From Ferruginivarius sediminum (GTDB taxonomy: Bacteria > Pseudomonadota > Alphaproteobacteria > Kiloniellales > Rhodovibrionaceae): a stretch of 47,104 nucleotides of DNA. Shown here one piece after another: positions 7,894-16,441 of this stretch. The notes under the pieces were generated by a model that saw nothing but the letters and a program-made list of their open reading frames with translations, was not told the DNA's origin and searched no databases. The stretch is taken from assembly GCF_003344765.1 (NCBI RefSeq), contig NZ_QPMH01000024.1:1-47104 (forward strand), given 5' to 3'. The translations under genes were made by a program, and so were the position numbers. Each line of letters begins with the position of its first letter. The first letter of the stretch is position 1.

Positions 7894-8348
7894 CACTCGA
7901 TCCGTTTCACCAGTTTCAAGATGTTCCCGGCCCCCTGCGTCGGCGGCTCGAACTCCACGCTGTCCGCCGCCGCTTGGATCAGATGCGTGCCAAGCCCGCC
8001 AGGGCGCAACTCGTCGAGCGGACGCGGCTGGATGCCCGCCGGATCGACAGGTTCGGCATAGTCGATCAACCGGATGACCGCGTTGTCCCCCGCGCGCTCG
8101 ATACGAAGCAGGATAACGCCTTTGGGATCGCCCTTGTAGGCATAGCGGATAATGTTCTGGCACGCCTCGTCCACGGCACTCACCAGCCCCTCGACCACGC
8201 CGGGCGAGCAATCGAGTTCGCGCGCGGCCTCGCCCACCACCCGGCGGATCAGGCGCAGCCGCGCGGGCAGCGCGTGAACGCGCAGTTCGCAGACCATCTC
8301 GTCCGACTCGGAGTCGCCGCTTCGCACGACGTCGCGCCCCCCGGTCAT
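7893..8348 (-). CDS. Anti-sigma-type serine kinase, HATPase_c_2 (RsbW/SpoIIAB-like)
   Basis: The product has 151 residues and the GHKL ATPase fold of RsbW/SpoIIAB kinases, which phosphorylate STAS antagonists and release bound partners. The N-box DEACQN is at residues 60-65. The G1 box reads DYAEPVDP at about 97-104, with Ala where most members have Gly. The G2 box GGLGTHLI is at about 117-124. The gene overlaps the phosphatase upstream by 4 bases and the STAS gene downstream. No sigma factor gene is near, so its second partner is unknown. Confidence 0.88.
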   Translation of the reverse strand: MTGGRDVVRSGDSESDEMVCELRVHALPARLRLIRRVVGEAARELDCSPGVVEGLVSAVDEACQNIIRYAYKGDPKGVILLRIERAGDNAVIRLIDYAEPVDPAGIQPRPLDELRPGGLGTHLIQAAADSVEFEPPTQGAGNILKLVKRIE

Positions 8349-9745
8349 GCGTCCGGCCCCTGCACCATGACCAGGGTCAGGTCGTCCGCCGGGGCGCCGC
8401 CGCGCGGCGCCACCTGCTCCACGATGCGGCGGATGCGCTCCCCGGGAGGCAGGTTCTCACCCTCCACGGTACGGATGAGATCGGCGATGCCGTCCTGCCC
8501 CCAGGGTTCGCCGTCGGGGCGGCGCGCCTCGGTCAGGCCGTCGGTGAAGAGGTAGAGGCGGCGGCCCTTCAGGACGATTCCGGCCGCGTCCTCTTCGTGT
8601 TCGAAATCGAGTTCCGGCAGGATGCCAAGCGGCGGCGCATGGGCGCGCACGCACTCGCCGACATCGGCCTCCCTGCCGTCGGCGGCGTAGAGCAGCGCCG
8701 GCTCGTGCCCGGCGTTGGCCAGCCGCGCCACGCCGCTTTCCGGGTCATAGATGCCGCAGGTCATGGTGACGAACATGCCCTGCGTCGCGGTTTCGTTCAG
8801 TTCCCGGTTGATGCTGGCGAGCACGGCGGCGGGGTCGTCCGCCGTCTTCGCTAGATAGCGGAACAGGCTGGCAGTCTTGGCCATCAGCAGCGAAGCGTTG
8901 ACGCCCTTGCCGGAAACGTCGCCGACGTTGAACCACAGCCGGCCGTCCGGCCGCGCCACGATGTCATAGAAATCGCCGGAAACCTGCCGCGCCGGCCAGT
9001 TGATACCATGAACCGGATAGTCATCCGGGCAGTCGGCGGGCAGGAAGCTCCGCTGGATCGAGGCCGCCAGCTCGATCTCCCGGCGCAGGCCCTCGCGGGC
9101 CACCATCTCGGCGGCCAGCCGGGCGTTGATCAGCGCCAGCGCCGCCGACGCCGCCAGCGCCTCCAGCAACCGCCGGTCGCGGTCGTCGAACAGCCGGCCG
9201 CCGCGCTTGTTGATCAGCTCGATCGCGCCCAGCAACTGGTCGCGCACGCCCAGCGGCGCGCAGAGGACCGAGCGCGTGGTGAGCCCGGTCTGCTCGTCGA
9301 CGTTATCGGCGAAATCCGGGTCCTTTGCGGCATCCCGGACAATCTGCGAGTGTCCCGTCTGCACCGCGCGGCCAACGATGCCGGCATCGGACGCCAGTCG
9401 CAGGCCCGCGATGTCCACCGGGCCATAGCAGCCACGGCAGACGAGCGTGCCGTCCTCAAGCACGAATAAAGAAGCCGCTTCCGCATCGAGCGTATGCGCG
9501 ATACGCTCCAGCCCGCGCTGCAAGGTCGCGTCGATATCCTGCGATTCGGCGAAATCGCGGCTCATCTCCGCGACCAGGGCGAGATGATCGATGGTGTCCG
9601 CCGGCACGGCGGTGGCTGTACGGCCGGTCATGCCATTGTCCACGGATAGGGCCTCGCGCGCCTGGAAGGCTAGCCGAGCGATAGGGCCGGCGGCAAGCTT
9701 GGCGCGACCCGGGGTCGCACCGTGGCCGGTATGGGATGAGGACAT
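8345..9745 (-). CDS. GAF-domain PP2C (SpoIIE/RsbU-type) serine phosphatase
   Basis: The product has 466 residues. A GAF sensor domain (about 65-210) is followed by a helical linker (212-235) and a PP2C-like domain (about 245-460). The metal-binding signatures are SGDFYD (256-261), GDVSGKG (275-281), FTDGLTEA and the final DDLTLVMV. Such phosphatases dephosphorylate STAS proteins and switch the partner system on; the GAF domain would sense a small ligand or redox state. Start 9745 is the most upstream ATG that leaves a gap to ccmF. ATG 9631 (residue 39) is the alternative. It heads the Mla run. Confidence 0.87.
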   Translation of the reverse strand: MSSSHTGHGATPGRAKLAAGPIARLAFQAREALSVDNGMTGRTATAVPADTIDHLALVAEMSRDFAESQDIDATLQRGLERIAHTLDAEAASLFVLEDGTLVCRGCYGPVDIAGLRLASDAGIVGRAVQTGHSQIVRDAAKDPDFADNVDEQTGLTTRSVLCAPLGVRDQLLGAIELINKRGGRLFDDRDRRLLEALAASAALALINARLAAEMVAREGLRREIELAASIQRSFLPADCPDDYPVHGINWPARQVSGDFYDIVARPDGRLWFNVGDVSGKGVNASLLMAKTASLFRYLAKTADDPAAVLASINRELNETATQGMFVTMTCGIYDPESGVARLANAGHEPALLYAADGREADVGECVRAHAPPLGILPELDFEHEEDAAGIVLKGRRLYLFTDGLTEARRPDGEPWGQDGIADLIRTVEGENLPPGERIRRIVEQVAPRGGAPADDLTLVMVQGPDA

Positions 9746-9831
9746 CACTTGATGTATAAAACCACCACTTTCGACGAGGGGGCGGACCGGCGTGCCGGTT
9801 CCCCGGCGGCCAAGCGGAGAGCAGACCTGCG
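9746..9831. promoter_or_regulatory. Divergent promoter region, phosphatase-Mla run / ccmF
   Basis: The 86 bases between the divergent genes contain the only A/T-rich stretch nearby. On the minus strand, TTTATACAT (about 9752-9760) looks like a -10 element. If used, the phosphatase transcript would start at or next to ATG 9745. On the plus strand, AAGCGGAGA (about 9815-9823) is the likely ribosome site of ccmF. No clear -35 is seen. Confidence 0.3.
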
Positions 9832-11844
9832 ATGATCGTCGAACTCGGCCACTTTGCGCTCGTGCTGGCACTGTTCACGGCGCTGATCCAGGCGGTCCTG
9901 CCGATGTGGGGCGCGCAACGGCGGATTCCGGGCTTCATGGCGCTGGCGACGCCGGCGTCGGTGGTGCAACTGGCTTTGATCGCCGTCGCTTTCCTGGCGC
10001 TCATGCACGCCTATGTCACCAGCGATTTCACCGTGCTCAACGTGGTGCAGAACTCGCACTCGCTGAAGCCGATGCTCTACAAGATCTCCGGCGTTTGGGG
10101 GAACCACGAGGGCTCGCTGGTGCTGTGGGTGTTGATCCTGGCGCTGTTCGGGGCGATCGTCGCGGTGTTCGGGCGCAACCTGCCGCCGACGTTGAAGGCG
10201 CGGACGCTGTCGGTACAGGCGCTGATCGCGGTCGGCTTCCTGCTGTTCATGCTGTTCACCTCCAACCCGTTCGAGCGGGTGTTCCCGCCGCCGGCCAACG
10301 GGCAGGACCTGAACCCGCTGCTGCAGGACCCCGGCCTCGCCTTCCATCCGCCGATGCTCTACACCGGCTATGTCGGCTTCTCGATCGTGTTCTCCTTTGC
10401 AGTCGCGGCGCTGATCGAGGGCCGGGTGGATGCCGCCTGGGCGCGCTGGGTGCGGCCTTGGACGCTGCTGGCCTGGGTGTTCCTCACGCTGGGCATCGCG
10501 CTTGGAAGCTGGTGGGCGTACTACGAACTCGGCTGGGGCGGCTGGTGGTACTGGGACCCGGTCGAGAACGCCTCGTTCATGCCGTGGCTGGTCGGCACGG
10601 CCCTGTTGCACTCCGCCATCGTGGTGGAGAAGCGCGACGCGCTGAAGACCTGGACCATCCTGCTGGCGATCCTGGCCTTCTCGCTCAGCCTGATCGGCAC
10701 GTTCCTGGTGCGCTCGGGCGTGCTGACCTCGGTGCACGCCTTCGCCACCGACCCGGACCGGGGCGTTTTCATCCTGGGTCTGCTGATCGTCGCTATCGGC
10801 GGCAGCCTGCTGCTCTATGCGTGGCGCGCGCCGACACTGAAGGGCGGCGGCCTGTTCGCGCCGATCAGCCGCGAGGGCGCGCTCGTCCTCAACAACCTGC
10901 TGCTCTCCGCCGCCGCGGCGACGGTGCTGATCGGCACGCTCTACCCGCTGTTCCTGGAGGCGCTGGGCGGTGGCAAGGTGTCGGTCGGCCCGCCCTACTT
11001 CAATGCCACCTTCATCCCGCTGATGCTGCCGATGATCGCGGCGCTGGGCGTTGGTCCGCTGCTGGCCTGGAAGCGGGCCGATCTGAAGGGCGCGCTGTCG
11101 CGCCTGAAGCTCGCGTTCGTGGTGACGGCGGTCGTCTTCGCGGTCATGGGCTACCTGCTGTGGGGCCGCAGCATCTTCGGCGTGCTCGGCATGGCGCTGG
11201 CGGCGTGGCTGGCGACGGCTGTCGCCATCGAGTTCGCCGAGCGTTGCGGCGTCGGAAAGCGCGGCGGTCCGGCCACGTGGCTGAAACGTGCCCGTGGCAT
11301 GCCGCGCGCGGCCTGGGGCATGACGCTGGCGCACTTTGGCCTTGCCGTCTGCATGGTCGGCATGACCGGCTCCGCCCTGTGGCAGAGCGAGGAGATCCGC
11401 GTCATGCGCCCCGGCGAGACGGCGCAGGTCGGCGGCTATAGCTACACGTTCGAGGGCGCCGAGCAGGTCGAGGGGCCGAACTACACCGCCACGCGCGGAC
11501 ACTTCACCGTGACCTCCGGCGGCGACCTCATCGCCAACCTGGATCCAGAGCGCCGGCGCTACGTCGTCAGCGGGCGCGAGACGACCGAGGCGGCCATCGT
11601 GACCCGGCCGCTGGGCGATCTCTTCGCGGTCATCGGCGAGCAGCAGAGCGGCCAGGCGTTCACCGTCCGGCTTTACTTCAAGCCGGTCGTGTCCTGGATC
11701 TGGTCGGGCGCGCTGTTGATGGCGATCGGCGGGCTGTTCAGCCTCAGTGACCGGCGCCTGCGCGTGGGCGCCCCGACACGCCGGGGTGCCCCGCGCGGCG
11801 GCGTGGCGCAACCATCGTTCGGCGCCGCCCGGCGGGAGGATTGA
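9832..11844 (+). CDS. ccmF: Cytochrome c-type biogenesis protein CcmF
   Basis: CcmF is the large inner-membrane haem lyase subunit that joins haem from CcmE to apocytochrome c in the periplasm. The product has 670 residues with about 15 membrane spans. The WWD signature WGGWWYWDPVENAS lies at about residues 232-245, the WGNHEGS motif at about 89-95, and a soluble C-terminal domain before a last span. The length is normal. It is followed directly by ccmH; neither ccmE nor ccmG is present beside it. Confidence 0.96.
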   Translation: MIVELGHFALVLALFTALIQAVLPMWGAQRRIPGFMALATPASVVQLALIAVAFLALMHAYVTSDFTVLNVVQNSHSLKPMLYKISGVWGNHEGSLVLWVLILALFGAIVAVFGRNLPPTLKARTLSVQALIAVGFLLFMLFTSNPFERVFPPPANGQDLNPLLQDPGLAFHPPMLYTGYVGFSIVFSFAVAALIEGRVDAAWARWVRPWTLLAWVFLTLGIALGSWWAYYELGWGGWWYWDPVENASFMPWLVGTALLHSAIVVEKRDALKTWTILLAILAFSLSLIGTFLVRSGVLTSVHAFATDPDRGVFILGLLIVAIGGSLLLYAWRAPTLKGGGLFAPISREGALVLNNLLLSAAAATVLIGTLYPLFLEALGGGKVSVGPPYFNATFIPLMLPMIAALGVGPLLAWKRADLKGALSRLKLAFVVTAVVFAVMGYLLWGRSIFGVLGMALAAWLATAVAIEFAERCGVGKRGGPATWLKRARGMPRAAWGMTLAHFGLAVCMVGMTGSALWQSEEIRVMRPGETAQVGGYSYTFEGAEQVEGPNYTATRGHFTVTSGGDLIANLDPERRRYVVSGRETTEAAIVTRPLGDLFAVIGEQQSGQAFTVRLYFKPVVSWIWSGALLMAIGGLFSLSDRRLRVGAPTRRGAPRGGVAQPSFGAARRED

Positions 11845-11849
11845 ATACG

Positions 11850-12323
11850 GTGCGCGGAGCGATCCTGTCCCTTGTCCTCATTCTCCTGACGGCCCCCGCG
11901 TTGGCGGTGGAGCCGAAAGAGATGCTGGACGATCCGAAGCTGGAACAACGGGCGCGTGAACTGTCCGCCGAGATCCGCTGCCTGGTCTGCCAGAACCAGT
12001 CCATCGACGAATCCAACGCCGGGCTCGCCGAGGACATGCGCCTGCTGATCCGCGAGCGCATCAAGGCTGGTGACAGCAATGCCGAGATCAAGGACTACCT
12101 GACCGCCCGCTACGGCGACTTCGTCCTGCTGAAGCCGCCGATGAAGCCGGAAACTTATATCCTGTGGTACGCACCCGCAGTGCTGGTCGTCCTTGGCGCC
12201 TTCGGCGTCGGCGTCTATTTCTGGCGCCGCCGGCGCGGCGGCGCTTCGGCCAGCGACCATCTCAGCGCGGCGGAGCAGCAGCGCCTGCGCAAAATCCTGG
12301 AAGAACGCGACGGGGCCGCATGA
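11850..12323 (+). CDS. ccmH: Cytochrome c-type biogenesis protein CcmH (CycL)
   Basis: CcmH is a membrane-anchored thiol-redox protein that keeps apocytochrome c haem-binding cysteines reduced. The product has 157 residues. A signal peptide ends near APALA, the redox motif RCLVCQNQ is at about residues 43-50, and one membrane span (about 105-125) leaves a short basic cytoplasmic tail. GTG 11850 is preferred because GGGAGGA ends nine bases before it; a TTG at 11841 sits too close to that site. The stop overlaps the ccmI start. Confidence 0.93.
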   Translation: MRGAILSLVLILLTAPALAVEPKEMLDDPKLEQRARELSAEIRCLVCQNQSIDESNAGLAEDMRLLIRERIKAGDSNAEIKDYLTARYGDFVLLKPPMKPETYILWYAPAVLVVLGAFGVGVYFWRRRRGGASASDHLSAAEQQRLRKILEERDGAA

Positions 12324-14077
12324 TTTTCTGGATCCTTGCCGCGCTGATGGCGGCGGCGGTCGTGGCGGCGGTGGCATGGCCGCTGCTACGCAGCCGGAAG
12401 AACGCGCGCCAGGCAGCGGACTACGACATCGAGGTCTATCGCGACCAGCTTGCCGAGGTGGAGCGCAGCCACGAGCGCGGCCAGATCGGCGACGCCGAGG
12501 CCGAGGCCGCGAAGGCGGAGATCGGGCGGCGCATCCTGGCCGCGGATCAGCGGCGCAGCGCGGCGGAGGATATGGTCGGCGCCTCCAGCGGCCTGCGGCG
12601 GGCACTGGCCGCGATCCTGGCCGTCTCCGTGCCGGCCGGCGCCGTCGGGCTCTACCTGGAACTCGGCTCCCCCGGCATGGAGGGGCTGCCGTTCGCCGAA
12701 CGCGATATCCAGGAAAGCGGCACGCAGGTCGCGCGCGGGAACGGCGGAGGCGGCAATGGCAACGGCCAGCAGGGCCAAGCGCCGCAACTGCGGGAAGCCG
12801 AGCAGAACCTCGCCGCCCGGCTGAACGAGAACCCTCGGGATGCCGATGGCTGGGTCCTGCTGGGCCGCACGCGAATGGCGATGGGCCGCTACGAAGGCGC
12901 CGCCGAAGCCTTTGGCCGGGCGCGTGATTTGCGACCGGAGGACCCGAACGTCGCCGCGATGTTCGGCGAGTCGGTGGTCATGGCCTCGGGCGGAACCGTC
13001 ACGCAGGCCGCCGAAACCGCCCTCAAGGCGGCGGCGAAGGCGAACCCCGGCGACACGCGCACACAATACTATCTGGCCCTGGCGGAGTTGCAGAAAGGCA
13101 ATGCCGAGACCGCGCTGAACCAGTGGGCGGCGATGGTGAAGGCCGCGCCGGCCGACGCACCCTGGCTGGAGGTGGTTCGCCGGCAGATGGCCGCCGCCGA
13201 GGAGCAGCTCGGCCGCGAGCCCGGCACCACCTTCGCCGAAGTGAAGCCCGAGGCTCCGGCCGGGGCCGACGGCGCTTCCGGCCCAACGCGGGAACAGAAG
13301 CAGGCGGCGCAGGACATGTCGCCGGACGAGCGCCGGCAGATGGTGCGCGGCATGGTCGAGGGGCTGGCCGCGCGGCTGGAACAAAACCCGCGGGACTTCG
13401 AGGGCTGGCAACGGCTGATTCGCTCCTACGGTGTGCTGGGGGAGACGGAAAACGCGGAGGACGCCCTGCGCACCGCGCTGGAAACCTTCCAGAACGCCCC
13501 CTTCGTCCGCCAGCAGCTGATCGCGCAGGCACGGGAACAGAACCTTTCGCTACCCGAAGGCGTCGGCAATGGCGCTACGGGCGATACCAGCGGGCCGTCC
13601 CAAGAGCAGATGGAAGCGGCGCAGGACATGTCGCCGGAGCAGCGCCGCGAAATGATCGCCGGCATGGTCGACGGCCTTGCCAAGCGCTTGGAGGAACGGC
13701 CCGACGACCTGGAGGGCTGGCTGATGCTCGGCCGTTCCTACCGGGTGCTGGAGGAGCCGGCAAAGGCGCGTGACGCGCTGGCAAAGGCGGCGGAACTGGC
13801 GCCGGACAATGTCGAGGTGCTTTCACGCTATGCCCGTGCCATCCGCGCCGCAGCCGGAGAGCGCCAGACGGACGAGTCCTATGAGGTGACGCAGCGTATC
13901 CTGGAACTGGACGCCGACAATCCGCAGGCGCTGTGGTTCACCGCGCTGCGCCACGCTGCCAACGGCGACAGGGCGAAGGCGCGGGAAATGTTCGACCGGG
14001 CCCTGGCGCAGCTTCCCCAGGACACACCGCAAACCGCCGAACTTCGCCGCCGCGCCGAGCAGGTGCTGGCCGATTAG
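12320..14077 (+). CDS. ccmI: Cytochrome c biogenesis TPR protein CcmI (CycH)
   Basis: CcmI is an apocytochrome c chaperone. The product has 585 residues. Two membrane segments (about 2-20 and 92-112) flank a cytoplasmic helical loop with the family-typical YDIEVYRDQLAEVER. A long periplasmic TPR region follows. A Gly/Asn/Gln-rich linker lies at about 135-155. The periplasmic part contains a duplicated 104-residue-period module, so the protein is longer than many CcmI proteins. Its ATG overlaps the ccmH stop (ATGA). Confidence 0.93.
   Translation: MIFWILAALMAAAVVAAVAWPLLRSRKNARQAADYDIEVYRDQLAEVERSHERGQIGDAEAEAAKAEIGRRILAADQRRSAAEDMVGASSGLRRALAAILAVSVPAGAVGLYLELGSPGMEGLPFAERDIQESGTQVARGNGGGGNGNGQQGQAPQLREAEQNLAARLNENPRDADGWVLLGRTRMAMGRYEGAAEAFGRARDLRPEDPNVAAMFGESVVMASGGTVTQAAETALKAAAKANPGDTRTQYYLALAELQKGNAETALNQWAAMVKAAPADAPWLEVVRRQMAAAEEQLGREPGTTFAEVKPEAPAGADGASGPTREQKQAAQDMSPDERRQMVRGMVEGLAARLEQNPRDFEGWQRLIRSYGVLGETENAEDALRTALETFQNAPFVRQQLIAQAREQNLSLPEGVGNGATGDTSGPSQEQMEAAQDMSPEQRREMIAGMVDGLAKRLEERPDDLEGWLMLGRSYRVLEEPAKARDALAKAAELAPDNVEVLSRYARAIRAAAGERQTDESYEVTQRILELDADNPQALWFTALRHAANGDRAKAREMFDRALAQLPQDTPQTAELRRRAEQVLAD
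13290..13812 (+). repeat. Internal duplication in ccmI, period 312 bases
   Basis: Two copies of a module read AAQDMSP-(D/E)-(E/Q)-RR...GMV-(E/D)-GLA..RLE..P.D.EGW..L.RSY.VL.E. The shared AGGACATGTCGCCGG starts at 13311 and again at 13623, exactly 312 bases (104 residues) apart. Each copy pairs an AQDMSP-type helix with a TPR-like unit, separated by a Gly/Ser-rich linker. Confidence 0.85.
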
Positions 14078-14095
14078 GAGAGCGCTCCAACGCGA

Positions 14096-14125
14096 AACGC
14101 CCAGACCGATACGGGTCCGGGCGTT
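14096..14125. terminator. Hairpin between convergent ccmI and betaine-binding gene
   Basis: AACGCCC (14096-14102) pairs with GGGCGTT (14119-14125), and GACC pairs with GGTC inside after one mismatch, leaving a 6-base loop. It lies in the 81-base gap between two convergent stop codons, so it may serve both transcripts. No strong T-run is present. Confidence 0.55.
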
Positions 14126-14158
14126 CCCTCCGTCCCGGCTGTTCGGCCGGCTACACCG

Positions 14159-15022
14159 TTACTGCATCCAGGAGTCGACAAGCTCGCGGTTGTTGCCGAT
14201 CCACTGGCTGGCGCCCTTGGCCGGGTCGCCGACCTCGTTGATGACGGCCATCAGCCCGCCAAGCTGCTGATCGTTCATATCCCAGGCGTTCAGCCACTCC
14301 ACGACCTTCGGGTTTTCGTCCTTCAGGTCCATGTGGCTCATCCAGTGGATGTTCTCGCCCTGGCCGTAGACGTTCTTCGGGTCCTTCAGGTACTTCAAGT
14401 CGAAGTCCGCGAAGGCCCAATGCGGATTCCACAGGGTGACCACGACCGGCTCATCCTGCCTGATCGCCTTTTTCAGCGCCGAGGTCATGCCAGGACCGGA
14501 GGACGCCACCAACTCGAAGTCTTCGAGGCCGTAGGCGTCGATCGCGTCCTCTGTCAGGCCCATCAGCGCCGAACCGGGGTCGATGCCGACGATCTTCTCG
14601 TCGAACATCTCCGCGTTCGCCTTCAACTCCGGAATGGTGTCGACCTCGTCGACATAGGCCGGCACGACGAGACCCAGGCCAGTGCCGCGATACCAGGCAT
14701 CCTGCAGCGCGATCCTGTCCTCGTACTTGGAATAGAACGGCTTGTCGGTCGTTGGCATCCACACCTCAAGGCCGATGTCGAGGTTCTTCCGCGCCACGCC
14801 GTCGTAGATCACCGACTTGCCGGCAGAGATCAGCTCGACGTCGTAACCCTTCTCCTCCAGCAGGATCTTCCACATGTTGGAGACGGCGACGTTTTCCGCC
14901 CAGTTGTTCAGGCCGATACGCAGTTCTCCCTCGTCCGCGCTCGCCGGCGCGCTCCAGCCGGCGGACGCGACGACAGCCGCGGCCGCCAGGGCAGCGGTAC
15001 GCAATATGCTTCTACGCAACAT
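14159..15022 (-). CDS. Glycine betaine/proline-type ABC substrate-binding protein (OpuAC/ProX)
   Basis: This periplasmic receptor for quaternary ammonium or related onium solutes has 287 residues. A signal peptide is cleaved near ASADEG (about residue 30). The mature part opens with RIGLNNWAENVAVSNMWK. Trp residues in NNWAEN, EVWMP and LWNPHW fit the aromatic box that holds the trimethylammonium group. ATG 15022 follows GGGAGG at 7 bases. No ATPase or permease gene is adjacent, so it must use a transporter encoded elsewhere. It lies 67 bases downstream of the DddP-like hydrolase on the same strand. Confidence 0.92.
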   Translation of the reverse strand: MLRRSILRTAALAAAAVVASAGWSAPASADEGELRIGLNNWAENVAVSNMWKILLEEKGYDVELISAGKSVIYDGVARKNLDIGLEVWMPTTDKPFYSKYEDRIALQDAWYRGTGLGLVVPAYVDEVDTIPELKANAEMFDEKIVGIDPGSALMGLTEDAIDAYGLEDFELVASSGPGMTSALKKAIRQDEPVVVTLWNPHWAFADFDLKYLKDPKNVYGQGENIHWMSHMDLKDENPKVVEWLNAWDMNDQQLGGLMAVINEVGDPAKGASQWIGNNRELVDSWMQ

Positions 15023-15089
15023 GTCATAACCTCCCTCTATTGTGGTTCCCTTATGGGCTCCAAGAACCGGTCCCGGCACGCAGCCACCT

Positions 15090-16358
15090 TCAGCCCGCCG
15101 TGCCGAGCAGGCGGTCGTCGAAGGGATAGCGCGACAGCGGCTCGATGCCGGTCTCGGTAATCAGGATCTGCTCTTCCAGCTTGACGCCCTCGGCGCCACC
15201 TTCCGCGCCGATATAGCTTTCGACGCAGAGCGTCATGTTGGGCTGGACGATGCCGTCGTAGCCGACCGCTTCCAGGTCGCGCAGGTGCAGGATGTAAGGA
15301 TATTCGCCGGTCATGCCGCAGCCGTGCGCCAGGACGAAATAGCGGTTGGCGGCGAAGCGGTCGGGGATTTGCCACGCCTTCTCCGCCACCTCGCGGAAGC
15401 TGCGGCCGGGCACCAGCAGCTCCATGTCGTGGTGGATCTGCTCGTGGGCCAGGCGGTACATTGTGCGCTGCTCGGCCGTCGGCTTGCCATCGCCGCACAG
15501 GAAGGTGCGGGAGAAATCGCTGTAATAGCCGTACGGCCCCACTACGTCGGTATCCAGGGCCACCAGTTCTCCGTCGCGCAGCAGGCGCGGCGAGCTTTCC
15601 TGAAACCAGGGGTTGGTTCGGGGGCCGGAGGCGAACAGCCGCGTTTCGATGTAGTCGCCGTCCTGGGCCACGTTCGCGGCATGCAACTCGGCCCAAACCT
15701 CGTTCTCGCTGGCACCGGGGCGGATCGCCTGCTCCAGACGGCGCACGCCAATCTCGGTGGCGCGCACGGAGGCGCGGATGCAGGCAAGCTCGGCCTCCGA
15801 CTTGATGGCGCGCGCCCGCTCCACCGGCAACTGCGCGTCAACGATCTCGAAGCCCTTTGCGGCCAGGTCTTGCGCGGCGCCCGGAAAGATACGCTCGACA
15901 CCGACGCGCACCCGCTCGCCGCAGTGGCAGCGGACGAGATCCGCGATTTCCGCGGCCCATGCGGCCGCGCGCGCATCGAGGTGCGTATCGGCGGCGACGG
16001 CGGACACGGTTGTCGCCGGGCGCACCTCGTCCACCGTCTCCAGACCGTCGGCCAGGTGGTGGGCACCGGTGAACTCGAACAGGACGACCGGCCCTTCCAG
16101 CGGAACGAAGGCATAGCGCGCCGGATTGCGCGCCATGAACACCTGCATGTTCCGCGCGCCGGTGGCATAGCGCACGTTGACCGGGTCGAACAGCACAACG
16201 GCGGCAACATCCTGGCGCGCCATCTCCATGCGCAGCCGCCGCAGGCGCCCCAGCCGAAGCTCGGGCGTATCCAGCTCCCGCGAGTGTGCCCGCGCGGCCG
16301 CTTCGACATCCCCGATGTACGGCTGTTCAGGCAGCACCGCTCGCCCTCCCACGTGCAT
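15090..16358 (-). CDS. M24-family metallohydrolase, DddP-like
   Basis: The product has 422 residues with the M24 (creatinase/prolidase) fold and is closest in my memory to DddP, the M24-type DMSP lyase of roseobacters. Shared stretches are DYIETRLFASGPRTNPWFQE and YEPLSRYPFD-like ends. Putative metal ligands are D269, D281, H345, E380 and E395, all at DddP spacing. The catalytic Asp of DddP (Asp377 as I recall) corresponds to G351 here, so DMSP cleavage is doubtful. Creatinase-like or Xaa-Pro peptidase activity is the alternative. Start 16358 has AGGAG close upstream. It precedes the betaine-type receptor and diverges from a LysR gene. Confidence 0.82.
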   Translation of the reverse strand: MHVGGRAVLPEQPYIGDVEAAARAHSRELDTPELRLGRLRRLRMEMARQDVAAVVLFDPVNVRYATGARNMQVFMARNPARYAFVPLEGPVVLFEFTGAHHLADGLETVDEVRPATTVSAVAADTHLDARAAAWAAEIADLVRCHCGERVRVGVERIFPGAAQDLAAKGFEIVDAQLPVERARAIKSEAELACIRASVRATEIGVRRLEQAIRPGASENEVWAELHAANVAQDGDYIETRLFASGPRTNPWFQESSPRLLRDGELVALDTDVVGPYGYYSDFSRTFLCGDGKPTAEQRTMYRLAHEQIHHDMELLVPGRSFREVAEKAWQIPDRFAANRYFVLAHGCGMTGEYPYILHLRDLEAVGYDGIVQPNMTLCVESYIGAEGGAEGVKLEEQILITETGIEPLSRYPFDDRLLGTAG

Positions 16359-16441
16359 TGCTCCTAAAACAGGTATAGGGTCAGAGGGGGCCACGCCTGT
16401 AAACCACAGCAATTGTCGCCCCATTGCCATAACCTGAACTC
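16359..16441. promoter_or_regulatory. Divergent promoter region, M24 hydrolase / LysR regulator
   Basis: These 83 bases must hold both promoters and the LysR operator. Visible elements are a minus-strand -10-like TATACC (about 16372-16377) and a repeated ATTGyC (AATTGTCGCCCCATTGCC, about 16414-16431). A T-N11-A site consistent with LysR binding is possible but not distinctive. Confidence 0.35.

Noticed and set aside
9745..11811. 688-residue minus-strand open frame opposite ccmF
   Set aside because: It is low-complexity, rich in Arg, Gln and His, has no domain, and mirrors the third-position GC of ccmF.
15090..16358. Naming the M24 enzyme as DMSP lyase DddP
   Set aside because: The metal site is conserved but the recalled catalytic Asp is Gly, so only a DddP-like call is justified.
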